Positions 21,293 to 32,293 of a stretch of 64,000 bases of DNA are shown in pieces. The DNA comes from Benincasa hispida (Eukaryota; Streptophyta; Magnoliopsida; Cucurbitales; Cucurbitaceae). A model generated the notes under the pieces. That model did no database searches. It was not told the DNA's origin and saw only the letters and a program-made list of their open reading frames with translations. The translations under genes were made by a program, and so were the position numbers. The stretch is from assembly GCF_009727055.1 (NCBI RefSeq), contig NC_052358.1, positions 41,529,337-41,593,336 of the forward strand, written 5' to 3'. Position 1 is the stretch's first letter. Each line of letters starts with the position of its first letter.

Positions 21293-23095
21293 TGTTGGAT
21301 TAGTGACCTAAATCTCATTCATCTTGTAGTTTGTATTTAGTAAATACAAATTATTTATTTAATAAAATAAACAGTATTTTATTTGACCTTTGGATAGCAT
21401 TAACTCATTCTAATAAACTAATATCCAAGTTCGTTTAATGAAACTTGAACAGTATATGGTAGACATACAAGTGAATCGTGTTCAAGCGATGACCTAAAAG
21501 GTCTGCAGTATATGGTTAGGATTGGGTGCCTTATCCTAGTGACACTGCAGATACAACTTGCTTTGTAATTGTTACATGAGTTGTAAGTGTTACAAACAAT
21601 ATGGTTCATATTGTTCATGACGAGACATGTGAGTGGGGGATCCTATATAAAGAGTTTATATAAGACCAGACCACGAAATGATTAGTTTCTCAGTATAACA
21701 CTGTTGCTTGAAGAAACCAAATTTTCACTAGGATGACCGTAGGTAACTTGACCTTAATCTTAAGTGAGTTGTGAACTCCTGTCAATGAGGGCAAACCTTT
21801 GATTTGTATGGGTGAGAGTGACCTTTATCGTCGACTCAATATGCCTAACATTTTAGAGTTTTATCTGAGTAGGGAGCTAGGAACATAACTACACAAGATA
21901 AAATTCATTCTTTCCCATAGAAAGAGAAAGTAGATAAATTGTTCCCTTAAAGCTTATTCTAGGTCTTGAACAATGAGGTCTCACCTTCTCATTGGCCCGA
22001 GAGTTTATAGTTGGACTATACATTGTTTGTTTATTAGAGGAATCAATTGCATTTAAGGAGTTAGATGTAACTATAGGGGTAAAACGGTAATTTTGACCTA
22101 GCTATAGTTACGAGAAATTTGTGAACGTTCAACTTACTTTTGATTAATTATATCCAATGGATACAAACATATATCTATAGTGCAAAGAATGCAACTATCG
22201 GTCTTTAGTGGAGCGATTAGCAATTAAAGAATGTTGATTAATCTAATTAAAGAGTTTAGTTGCTTAATCTCGAATCATTGGAGCTTCGAATTTGTAGGTT
22301 CAATAGGTCCCCTTGTTAGCTCACTAAGGATAGAAATAAGGATTAATTGTTTTTTGAAATAATTTGAATTGTTCAAATTATTTATGGAAATTTGAGTAAT
22401 TAATTATATTAATATGATTAATATAATGTATGATGTATATAGATGCATTATAATATAAAATTAATTATAAATATGATTTATAATTAAAAATATATAATAT
22501 GTGAGAGAGAAATATTTGAATGTGACTCAAATATTATAAATGGATTTTATACTATAGATAAATATTTAATATTAATCTGATTTATATTAAAACTATAGGT
22601 TAAAAGAGGAGATTACATTATAATATGATTATAAATACATATAGTATAGTTATTAATGGTTGGTTAACCATATTATAAACATTATGCCCATATTATTTCA
22701 TATTAAAATAATATTAAATTAAAAATCAAATAACTCCACTTGAAGGGGAGTTATTGTAACTCCCCCTCCCCTCTGCGTAAAATTGAGGTGGCTGAAGGCA
22801 CAAAAAAAAAGAAAAAAAAAAAAACAAATACAAAAACAAAACAAAATCAGATCTGTCTACAATTTGGTTCCCTCTCACAAACTTCCTTCTGCCCACACTT
22901 CAATCCTTGTGTCTCGAGGATAAGGACTCCAATTGGTGATGTTCGTATTAGAAGAAGATCTCTTGGGATTTTCATAATGAATTTATATGTGACTTTATAG
23001 GGAAAAGCTTGAGAGAACAAAGGTATTATTTCCTTCCTCTTTGATTTTTTCAATTCAAGGATAAAATGATTATTCATTGAGATTCAATTCCTTCA
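21293..23095 (+). mobile_element. 3' LTR of the plus copia element (1,803 bp)
   Basis: Begins TGTTGGATTAGTGACC and ends AGATTCAATTCCTTCA. The same LTR family occurs at 3493-8678, 30916-39509, 43629-47669, 44527-46524, 50141-51895, 59562 on, and 62630 on. It has a TATA-like tatataaa at 21644-21651, a conserved 'tataagaccagaccacgaaat' segment near 21660, and a poly-A run at 22801-22824. The paired 5' LTR at 8679-9295 is similar but clearly diverged, so the element is old. Confidence 0.9.
21644..21651 (+). promoter_or_regulatory. TATA-like box in copia 3' LTR
   Basis: tatataaa within 'atcctatataaagagttt'. Position 350 in the LTR. Other copies of the family read 'atcctatgtaaagag' at this place, so it is only a candidate promoter. 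Confidence 0.4.
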
Positions 23096-23234
23096 TTATT
23101 AATACTATCCTATCAATGATAACTTCTATCATTGATAATATGCTTTAGCGGTATAAATAATAGTATCACTTGACAAACTTCCTTCATCTAATCATATTTA
23201 GTTTATTAATAGCCGACATTATATTTGATTCCAG
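23096..23234. other. Short AT-rich flank after the copia 3' LTR
   Basis: Contains 'tatcattgataa' and 'tatcaatgataacttctatcattgataa' type small inverted repeats near 23112-23142. No gene. Confidence 0.5.
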
Positions 23235-23447
23235 ATCGCTGAAAAGACTCTTAAAAAGAATCTAGAAAATATAGATCAAAGGTTGCAATTGAAAAGGTTG
23301 ATGAGCCAAGAGGCTGAAGAAACAAACAAAACCAAGGAAGAATGTGTTATAGACTGCAAAAAATCCAAAAGAACTATCGCCACTTCTGTATCTCAAACCC
23401 CAAAATACAACGCCTCGTTTCTGACAATCTCTTCGATGCTAGATTGA
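23235..23447 (+). CDS. Possible host exon fragment, Lys/Glu-rich
   Basis: After 'tttgattccag' (a plausible splice acceptor) a frame of 70 codons runs to TGA at 23447 and begins IAEKTLKKNLENIDQRLQLK. It is Lys/Glu-rich, likely helical, and has no ATG at its start, so it would be an internal or last exon. Its base composition is unlike the flanking LTRs. I do not recognise the protein. No partner exon is visible upstream because the copia 3' LTR lies there; the element may have separated it from its gene. It may also be chance. Confidence 0.25.
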   Translation: MAEKTLKKNLENIDQRLQLKRLMSQEAEETNKTKEECVIDCKKSKRTIATSVSQTPKYNASFLTISSMLD

Positions 23448-23872
23448 TTCCTCCTCTTCATTGCTTTTAAGAAAGGTCCTTCTTCCGCATCTTTCCTTCA
23501 GGGATCTCACGCCTTTCCTAGCCAATTTCCGGTAATTTTCTTACACAATCAAGTAATTTTTATGGGAGTTGTGGCTTTGATTTTGATTCATGCATGGATT
23601 AATCCAACTGGGTCGATTCTATTTGTTTGATTGGGAAATGGGGCTCATTCGGATTTGGGTTTTGTTCAATTCCTCTCACAGTCAGCTGAATGATCGATTT
23701 GGTTGGTTTTTGAAGCGTAGGGCTCTATTCCTAATACTTTCTGCATTCTTTTTTCTCCTTTGCTTTCAGATTTATAATTCTGGAGGATATATATTGTGTT
23801 TGCTAGAGATCTCGTTGGTGGGTTTTCTGTTTTTACCTGAAAAAGTAATTCATGTGTGAGTTGGAGAAGGGA
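23448..23872 (+). other. Gene-like 5' leader with a possible intron
   Basis: The stretch 23380-23530 is C/T-rich like a plant 5' untranslated exon. 'ttccg|gtaattttc' (GT at 23532) and 'tttgctttcag|att' (AG at 23769) make a plausible 238-bp intron. About 100 bases later an ATG in good context starts a short frame (next entry). These are sequence hints only. Confidence 0.3.
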
Positions 23873-23986
23873 ATGGCGTTTGTTTCTACTCATCCAGCCT
23901 CATTCTCTAGTACCAGAGCAGCAGCAATGACAACGACAATGGCAGCGCTAAAAACGAGAATTAGAAAACAATGTCTTAAATCATAG
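23873..23986 (+). CDS. Short ORF, transit-peptide-like N-terminus, truncated gene candidate
   Basis: ATG at 23873 in the context ggaATGGCG opens 37 codons: MAFVSTHPASFSSTRAAAMT, then TTMAALKTRIRKQCLKS and stop. It is rich in Ser, Thr and Ala with few acidic residues, as in plastid transit peptides. The stop falls inside a repeat that begins at 23976 and occurs again at 24174, so the original exon may have been cut by that repeat. I cannot name the gene. It could be a broken first exon or chance. Confidence 0.3.
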   Translation: MAFVSTHPASFSSTRAAAMTTTMAALKTRIRKQCLKS

Positions 23987-24239
23987 ATTGACCTAACAGT
24001 TTAAGTTAATGAGTGAATGTAAATTTAATTATATATCATCTACCACTCTCCCTCATTTGTTGGCTTAAAATATAAAGGTTGACTAAATAAAAATGAATAT
24101 TAATCGAGGAAAGAATGATGCAGACTTCAATGAACGCAAGACCTCCCTATACCACCTATTTTAATATCATTATTTAATCATCGATTGACCTAAAAGTTTA
24201 ATTCGATGAGTAAAGATAAATTTAATTATATATCATCTA
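23976..24239 (+). repeat. Pair of ~67-bp diverged direct repeats
   Basis: 23976-24042 and 24174-24239 share 'ttaa.atca.cgattgaccta', 'agttta' and 'taaatttaattatatatcat'. They could be the ends of a small, unclassified element or one duplicated segment, with about 130 bp between. Confidence 0.6.
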
Positions 24240-24600
24240 ATAAAATGACGATATTGTTGTCGTCTCGCTTCTCGGAAGCAGTTTCGAAGGAGTTACAGTA
24301 CTTCCTCGACTGAAGTTCGAAATCATTCGTTGGATTCGTCGTTGAGCCTTCCATTACTGAAGGATTCCGATAAGTGAGTAGTTTCACTATCTTCTTCCCG
24401 TGTATTTCTTTCCTCTTCTTCCTCAGGTCGAGCACGAAGATCTTCAGACTGTCGCTCGATTGTGAAAATAAGCCAACGAAATCAAAAAGGGAAAAAAAAC
24501 CAACGAAGAAGAAAACATGTGCCGCAAAGTAGACAATGGCAGACTTGGAATTTTAAAACAATTCAATAGTTGACCAGACAAAATTTGTCATATTTACATA
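24240..24600. other. GC-richer gene-like patch, both strands inspected
   Basis: Composition resembles a first exon or 5' untranslated region (many TCG and GAAG). The minus strand has an open frame of 69 codons (24435-24226) beginning MLDLRKKRKEIHGKKIVKLL; the plus strand has only a 22-codon frame from 24245. I recognise neither. No splice structure convinces me. Confidence 0.25.
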
Positions 24601-25446
24601 TATTTTAAAGATGTGCTATATTTTTAGATATTTTTCCTGATTACGCTATCTATTACAATTGTTCTAATTTTTAATGTTTTTATAAGATTTTGAAAATTAA
24701 CCTACTATATAACTAATATTTCACAAATGTCCTAAAATTTAGTAATATTCCAAAATTAATTTTAATAATATTTTGGGATATTTTTAACTTTTTTATATTC
24801 TCTCTCATCTTTTAATTCTGTAATATTTTAAAATAAAATTATATATCATTTCCAGATTTATTTTTATTTATATGATGATTTTATTTTTTGAAATACCATT
24901 AATTATTATGGGGTATTTGTTTTAAATGGTAAAACTATTAGAAACATTTCAAATATAGCAAAATGTTATTGTCTATCAATATAAATAATGACATTTTATT
25001 ATATTTGTAAATAAGTTGGCTCTTTTTTCTATATTTGAAAACAATCCTTAATTACATTATATTTCGTTAATAAATTTTCGAAGTATTCAATTCTTTCTTT
25101 ATTAACATCATTTTCGAAATTTGTACTTTATTTTTATCATTTATTAATTTTGTTAATATTCATTTAATACATAATATCTTAAATTAATGTTTCCTTCATT
25201 TTAGGATATTTAATTAATTTATTTTCTTCAGTATTTCTGTATGAAAATCAATCACTCTCCATTCAGATACCAAGTATATGTATGTTGAATATTCTGGTAA
25301 TATATGGAAAAAAATTTAAATATACGTCGCATTATTGTGTTTACGAATATAGGAAAACGTAAATGTACATTGTCTATATTGTTCAGTATACAAGACAATA
25401 TATTGTACAAATTGTGTTGTTCATGCACTTATCAAATATACCTTGA

Positions 25447-25521
25447 TTTATTATGAGAAGATTGAAATATGTAGTGTTTTTGAAATATTTATTATGAGAA
25501 GATTGAAATATGTAGTGTTTT
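25447..25521 (+). repeat. Two copies of a 34-bp unit, 41-bp period
   Basis: 25447-25480 and 25488-25521 share 'tttattatgagaagattgaa' and 'atatgtagtgttt', differing only at the last base. Confidence 0.85.
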
Positions 25522-25635
25522 ATTCTTTTGGAAATATTCCATGCTTTTGTAGGTTTTGAAAAGAAACTCACTTTGGAAATGACGTCTTACTCTATTACTT
25601 TTAGGGAACAAAACAAGTTTACAATAGCCCCACAA

Positions 25636-25738
25636 AAAGTTCTTTTGGTATTAATATTATTAGGCACTAAAAAAAAAATCTCATAATCACGAGAAATTTC
25701 TCTTACATGCTTCTTTTTTGGTATTAATATTATTAGGT
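25636..25738 (+). repeat. Direct repeat of 'ttggtattaatattattagg'
   Basis: The segment occurs near 25644-25664 and again near 25718-25738, each followed after a few bases by a poly-A run. Small duplication. Confidence 0.7.
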
Positions 25739-26794
25739 ATATTTTTTAAAAAAAAAAGGATTGGCAATTAAGCTATTCATGTAAAAAATAGGAAAATTAA
25801 TTATATAATTAGATCTATTTATTTAGGTTATATGTATAGAAACTCTTTTTGTAATCCACTTGAAAAAAAATAAAATAACAAGAAGTGAGAAATGGTACTT
25901 GTACTTCTTGCTTTATTCATTTTTTAAGCTCCATAATGAATCTTTTTTTACTCTTATTTGAAGGATGGAAAAGAAAGGTTTATTCATTGCAAATGATGGT
26001 TTATATGGATGATAATATAAGAAGTGCTATAGCGGAGGTCGAGTGGATTGAAAGTATTGTTGTATCAAGTATATTGAAGTATGAAGAATTAACAGATCTC
26101 ATATATGAAATTACAAAAGTTAGTTCTAGTTCATCAACCTTTTTAATATTAAAATGAGGATAAAATATAAGTTAAACTATGAATCTCCTTTATAATACTT
26201 TACATAATGGATTATGACAATGCTCAAATTCTCCTCGTATGTGAAGAACTTAATTCAAATGTTCAGCAGTTATATAGAGTTTTTCTATTATAAATATACA
26301 CTACGAACAAAATAGTATAAGATGGAAGAATTCTAAGTATCGACTCCTAAGTGAACTTGGTACAAGATTTCAAACTAATATTTGTGGTGGAAATGCCAGG
26401 CCACTTTTTTTTATTTATTTTTTTTTCCGGTTATGACGTAACCACCCTTTACTTTCTTGTATAATATATTATAATATCAACAAATCTATTCATTCCAAGG
26501 GAGAAGATTTTGTTTAAAGATATTAATTGAATAACTGTGCGATACTAGCAGCGGAGGACTGTAATTGTTTGATAGGGTATCCTTAAGTAGTTGGTTTGAA
26601 TAAGTCATTTTAGAAAGAATTAAAACGTTTGACAATCACTTGAAATAGATTTTGAAACAGTTTTAAAGTATATTTTAAATCGTTTTTATGAAAACGGTTT
26701 AAATAAAAATGAATTTTCTTAAAAATATTTTTTTTCTCTAATCAATCCAAACAGGCTCTTAGTATCATAACATTAGTTGGTAACGATGTGGTCT

Positions 26795-27100
26795 GCATAC
26801 TTTTAAATTTATAATAATTTAGTTTTTGAACTTTAGTAAATAAATGGCTCTAGTACTTGTAATTATAATTTTTAACAATTTAGTTTCTATTGTGAAAATC
26901 TTTATTAAAACTAAATGTCACTTTTTATTACATAATAACTTAGTCTGTATAGTTGTTTGATTCTTGATCAATTTATTAATCAACATGTGTATAATATTTT
27001 TCATGATAGAGATTAAATGCTTACAAATTGTAAAGTATAGTGACTAAATTATTACTTAATTATTAAAGTTTAAGAACTATTATTACAAATTTGAAAGTAT
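26795..27100. repeat. MITE-like imperfect inverted repeat, about 300 bp
   Basis: The left arm 'atacttttaaattt' (26797) is matched by 'aaatttgaaagtat' (27087-27100), 13 of 14 when reversed. Further inside, 'aatttagtttttgaacttta' pairs loosely with 'taaagtttaagaactatt'. The whole block folds back on itself. Phrases such as 'aatttagtttctatt' recur in it. A small non-autonomous DNA transposon is plausible; no clear target duplication was found. Confidence 0.45.
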
Positions 27101-27637
27101 GGAAACTAAATGTTTACTAATTAAAGTTTGAGGATTAAATTGTTATTTTCATAAAAATTTAGACAACATAAGTATTTTTAACCTTACATTAATTGGCAGT
27201 TCAAATATAAATGAATGGATCAAGTATAAATATAGTTCGATCCACACCGTAGCATTGCTAAACATAAAAATAAAATTAAAAAAAAAAAAAAGAAAAAAAG
27301 GAAGAAGTAAACATCTCCCGAGCAATAGTTAGTTGATTTAGTCCTCTTCATTAAGATTTATATTTAAAATATAATCATGCCAAACAATATTACGATAATA
27401 ACAAATAAAGAAACATGTTCATAATACTTTAAATATTACATTAACACCACTTATGACTTTTTCTAGTGAAAGAGTAAGAAAGTGTTCCAGGCTTTGAACA
27501 ATTCGAATGAGATTTATAAGTATCAATCTAGAGCTACTAAAATTGGGTAGAATTAGAATCATTGGGAATGACTAATCAATTAGTCATTTGTTGGAATGAC
27601 TTGTCATAAATTAGTTAAAATTTCTAAATATATTTTC

Positions 27638-27741
27638 ATATTTAATTTAAGGATTTTTTGTATTTAATTTAGATATGAAACATTTTTCTATTTAATTTAG
27701 ATATGAAATGTTTTTTATTTAATTAAGATTTGAAATGTTAT
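27638..27741 (+). repeat. Four degenerate ~27-bp tandem units
   Basis: Units of the form 'tatttaatttagatatgaaa' plus 'catttttc' follow each other at 27638, 27661, 27689 and 27716, with increasing divergence at the edges. Confidence 0.75.
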
Positions 27742-28554
27742 CTAAAATTAATTTGGGAAAATATTTTTATTGGATTCTTATAAAAAGAAAAAAAAAATGT
27801 TGTTTTAGTCCTCAAGGGTGAGATTTTAGTTTGGCATGATATTTTTCTCTATTAAAAATGACTTAATTCTGAGTAAACTTTTCACTCGATTCCAATCTTT
27901 CTTTGACAAGTGTACGTCTGAGAAGGGTGTTGTGTTAATCTTGGGGAGCTATGATGATTTAGCATCAAGGTTGCACCAATTTTTCTTTCTTGACAATGGA
28001 TCGTCAACGGCACAACAATGATTGAGATCCACAATTGACAACGACTAATTATTTGAAATCAAAATTAAGGAATACCGATCGATTGTGTCTCCCTCTCCAT
28101 ATTGAATCAAGAACACTAGAACCGTCAACTGATCTCACACCATTCTGATCATCTTGCAACCGTTCTGAACCAGATCTGGTCGTTGGGAAGCACTTAATCG
28201 GATTCGAAAAGGTTCATAACATGGCTAGATCTTAGAAGCGAGTTCAAATTGGAATCCACATTTGCGATCATCTTAGTCGAGTCGATCCATTTGGAACTTG
28301 AAGAATCTTGACTAGAGTCCAAGGTGGATGTTGGTGGAGGCAATAATGTGTGGCGTTCTTGTTTGAGGTGAAGCGGCAATAACTCATGTGGTTATTTCTC
28401 TCGGAATTCGATAACGCATGTGAAGAAACAATAATGCATGGAGTTATTTTCAATCGAGAATTTCTTTCATCCCTCCAGTTTTTCAATTAGGGTTTTAGAA
28501 TTTCCTTCATCCCTCTAGTAAATTAGAAATTTTGAGCATGCATCTTTGTGTGAG

Positions 28555-30103
28555 TGATAACTTGATAACTTAAAGAAATACAATTTATTGTTCTCTCAAA
28601 GTTGGAATAATTTAGATTAAAATAATGTAAACACATTCATCTTAAAGAAAAAACGCATGGAATTACATACATGCGATAAACTCATGCAAAAGTAACCTTT
28701 AAGTAGAAATTGCTTTGTTAACGCACTTTAATGCAGGAATCAGGAGAATTTACTAAATGTGGTCGATAAAGCCAACGCAAGGAGCATACGTCCAGCTAAT
28801 TCGACGCATGATGGATACATTGGAGTCATGCAATTAACTTCAAATCACAACTTGTAAGCATGGGCAACTGACAGGTGGGGTCAGAACAAGGCAGAATTGC
28901 AGGTGGCTAACTCAGAGTAGGGAATTTAATGCAGTCATATCACCTAGTGGCTAAGCTGATTTCCTATATAAGATGAAGCTGCCTACAGAACTTAGGGTTA
29001 GACACTTAGACATCGTAAAGTTTAGAAAATCTATAAATTCTTCATCTATGTCGATTGCAAGAAAGAAAAAGGAGGAACGATTGCCATTTTCCACCATTGG
29101 TAACGAAGTGGAGCCGGAGAAAAGCTTAAGAGAGATATCTCCTTCATCCCTTATACGTAGTTGTCAATAGCAAGCACAAAAACGAGCCGAAAGGTACAAG
29201 AGATTGAACCGTGCGGCTTGACTATTCTCCCTTATTTAGCATTTTCATTCATTGTCTTTCTTGATTGGACTATGATTCTATGTAACAAAACATAATTCTT
29301 TAATTCAATCTCCATTTCATCCATTTCCATATCCCCATATGTTGAATTACTAAGTTGTTTGTGTGTGTGAAGTTTACTTGAATCCACCTGATCAGTATAT
29401 TGCTTGAATCCACCTGATCAGTCGATTGAAGTAAAAACACTTAGTTACTCGAGAGAGTAAATTTTTTTAAACTCATCAAGCTAGGGTGTTGAGTAATTTT
29501 AGAGATAAAGTTACTTATGTCATTTTTCTGTTCATTTTGACTAACACATGCATCTTAGAGATAAGATAAATATGGCATTCATGACGAGAGGTGTTGAGCA
29601 TAAAATAGAAACAGACTCTAAACGCATCGGGCACATACACTTACATTCTAGCAGGCATCTTTACCATCTCCATCTCATTTCCACTTTGCTTACATAGGCT
29701 TGTTGTTATAACTAAGGAATCAATGCATGTCATCTAATGCCTAATCCATTCATCCATGTATCCTCCTTCCCTTTATCTGAACTTCTACTTCCTCTTGCAA
29801 GCGTGCTAAGTTAGTTTAGTGTACATAACTAACACATACATTTAATTAGTAAACCACTGCAAATAGATTATTAGACCATCTTACGTTAGTCTACACTAGA
29901 CTCGTCCCTGGGCTTATCAGGATACTTAAATTAGATTTATACTTGTATCTAGCTGAAGAAAACTTGTATGCAAGTGGCAAACTGTGCTTGAACATGAATT
30001 TATCATTTACCTAACACATACCATTATATTCATGCCAAGAAATAGATCATTCAATTTTCCACAATCATTTTTAAAATCAATCATCTTCAAAAGAAACACA
30101 ACA
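28555..30103 (+). mobile_element. 5' LTR of element B (1,549 bp)
   Basis: Starts TGATAACTTGATAAC and ends AAACACAACA, six bases before the primer site. It has a TATA box at 28965-28971. Its start and end agree with the LTR of element C (TGATAAC...GAACA on the minus strand), so B and C belong to related families, although their middles differ. A 20-bp repeat 'cttgaatccacctgatcagt' occurs at 29377 and 29403. Confidence 0.75.
28965..28971 (+). promoter_or_regulatory. TATA box of element B LTR
   Basis: tatataa in 'gatttcctatataagatgaa', about 410 bases into the LTR and about 1.1 kb from its end. Transcription of B would start about 30 bases downstream. Confidence 0.55.
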
Positions 30104-30109
30104 AGTTTT

Positions 30110-30127
30110 TGGCGACGTTGTTGAGGA
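30110..30127 (+). other. Primer-binding site of element B (tRNA-Asp type)
   Basis: tggcgacgttgttgagga corresponds to TGGCGCCGTTGCCGGGGA of Athila-type elements with four changes, mostly CpG-type transitions. Confidence 0.75.
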
Positions 30128-30225
30128 ATCTAGCAATGCAGCTAATTTAAATTTGGTCATTGTATCTTTTTGTATGACTTTCAATAGAAGGTGTATTACA
30201 AGTTAAGCCTGGACTTGAAAATTTT

Positions 30226-30915
30226 ATGAACAAATCGAGAGCTCTGGAACTCAGATACGATGCAGAGATTGAATGGACCTTCAAACGAAGAAACGGAGCC
30301 AATAGACATCGAAGGTTAAAGCAATAGCAAATGAAAAACAACCAAAATAACAATAATTTAGCTCAATAGCTAGCCAATGCTACCGCAAATCTAATCCTCA
30401 TGGAAAATAACAACAGGCGTTTGATGCGTGAATATGCGCGATTCATGTTGTATGACTTTTCGCCCGAGATCATTTATCCAACGCCTGATAGGACATGGTT
30501 TGAAATGAAATTTTTCATGCTCCAAATGTTATAGACCGCAGAACAATTTGGTGGTGCCCGCAGCGAAGACCCACACACTCATATGAAATGCTTCCAGGAG
30601 ACCTATAATTCATTCGTGATTCTTGGAATCACGCAATGAGCAATTAGACTAAATTTGATCCCATTTTCACTCTAAAACAATGCTAAGCAATGGGCGAGCT
30701 CCTTGGAGCCTGGCGAGATAACGACGTTGGACAAGCTGGTGGAAAAATTCATGAAAAATACTTCCCTCCCACAACCAACACATGGAGCCGTCGAGAGATT
30801 ATGAATTTACAGCAAGGAGACTCTGAGACATTAAGTGACGTGTAGGAAAGATTCAAAAGGTTGGTCAAAAACTGCCCTAATCATGAATTGCCTTTAACTA
30901 TCCAAATGGAGACTT
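30226..30915 (+). pseudogene. Element B gag, N-terminal part
   Basis: From the ATG at 30226 the frame reads MNKSRALELRYDAEIEWTFK, then with stops MREYARFMLYDFSPEIIYPT, EQFGGARSEDPHTHMKCFQE, NAKQWASSLEPGEITT and ERFKRLVKNCPNHELPLTIQ. These match the better kept gag of element C (37640-36843 on the minus strand) block for block. The retrotransposon gag domain builds the particle. It is cut at 30915 inside METL-YRVLN by a copia-family LTR, and resumes at 39515. Confidence 0.85.
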
Positions 30916-32293
30916 TGATGGGAAACTCAACATGAGGAGTTCCTTGAGCGAAAGTGGATCGTCCAAATTCCATTGTGGTTGAATGCATACATTTACAGTC
31001 ATTCAAACAGATTATGCAATCAAAGTAAATTACAACATGTTTTTCAAATAAAACAAAGGGTTGAGAGATTATACCTTTGAAGAACCGTTCTTTAACTAAT
31101 CCCTCGATCCAACTTATTCACGAACACTTCAAACAAGTCTCGAACACTCCTCTTGAACAAACAATAAACAGAAACTCAATCCTTGAACTAATAAGAACAC
31201 TACCACTCGGATTCCTCAGTATGCTTAGGGTGAGAACCCAGGAGTGGTGCGCTTTGACTATTTTAGATAAGAGGATGTTGGTGAGTTTGGAGGAGGAAGA
31301 CGATCTAAGAAGCACTATCGCATAATACATCTCTATCGTTCAGTTATATAAAGAGACTAATCGTTCAGTTATATAGGAAGACTTAGTATGCTCATACTTG
31401 TTGAGTTGGCAATCTGGCCATTCTCACCCATACAAATCAAAGGACTGCCTTCATGAACAAGAGTTCACAACTCACTCAGGATTCAGATCATGTCACCTAT
31501 AGTCATCCTAGTGAAATGTAAGTCTCTATTATCAATGGTGTTATATAAAGAGACTAATCATTTCGTGGTCCGATCTTATACAAACTCTTTGTATAGGACA
31601 TCCTCGCTCGCATGTCTCCACATGAATGATCAAGATCAGATCATTTGTAGCACTTTAAAACATTTGTAACACCTACAAAGTGGGTCGTATCCGTAGTGTG
31701 TTCGTTGAATTCTTGATGCAAGCTTAGAAGTGTATTGTATAAAGTAATTGAAAAAATAAATGTAAATGTGAATGATGCATTGATGCGTTAGTGATGTGCA
31801 ACGGGATGCATGACACTCCTCTATAGGTGTTCAAGTTTTCCTGAATCAGATCCAAGTATAAATCCAACTTAAGTTCCTAGTAAGTCCATGGTCGAACTCA
31901 GGGATTCAGATTAAAGCTAATGCAGACCTTGCGTTGTAACTGTTGTAGAAATATCCTAAGTGAATGTAGAAATGTGTTATTTACACTAAGCTGCTGTGTG
32001 TGTGCAAAAAGATACAAAAGGGTCAAGTAGAAAATAAGAGGTCGTCTGAAAATAGTGTTTGATGTAGGGGATATGCGTCGATCTAAGTTAGATGTACACG
32101 AACAATAATATTATGCAGATGAAATGACTTGCTTGTCTCCATTTATGTGTTATTCTATTCGGCACTTCTCAATGTGAATTTCATACAATACCTATCTCTA
32201 GGATGTATGCGTCAGCCACAGGATGCAATAAAACACCAGTGCGTCTATCTCTAAATGTACTAAGCGTTTCTAACTTATTGTTGGCTTGCTTAT

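Larger units (their letters stand above)
8679..23095 (+). mobile_element. Plus-strand Ty1/copia element, old and heavily interrupted
   Basis: Order of parts: partial 5' LTR (8679-9295), primer site (9298-9310), leader, gag (11471 on), protease and GAG-pre-integrase (to 14274), integrase, RT, RNase H (18579-21150), purine tract and 3' LTR (21293-23095). The first 1.3 kb of the 5' LTR is absent here and probably lies left of the window, on the far side of the minus-strand copia that inserted into it. Later insertions are an Athila/Tat-type solo LTR at 11573-12953 and a chromovirus block at 14275-18573. All reading frames are broken, so the element is dead. Confidence 0.85.
24600..28554. other. 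AT-rich intergenic DNA without a recognisable gene
   Basis: About 4 kb. ORFs such as 25885-26157 and the minus-strand frames at 28194-28486 show no known motif and no conserved composition. Contains four small repeats listed separately. The part 26400-26760 has runs of T and pieces such as 'gtttgatagggt', which look like old degraded transposon sequence, but I cannot classify them. Confidence 0.5.

Noticed and set aside
25885..26157. 90-codon ORF as a host gene
   Set aside because: No motif, unusual composition, no splice or promoter context; length is within chance for AT-rich sequence.
30147..30353. Minus-strand ORF at 30147-30353 as a gene
   Set aside because: It is the reverse-strand shadow of element B gag.
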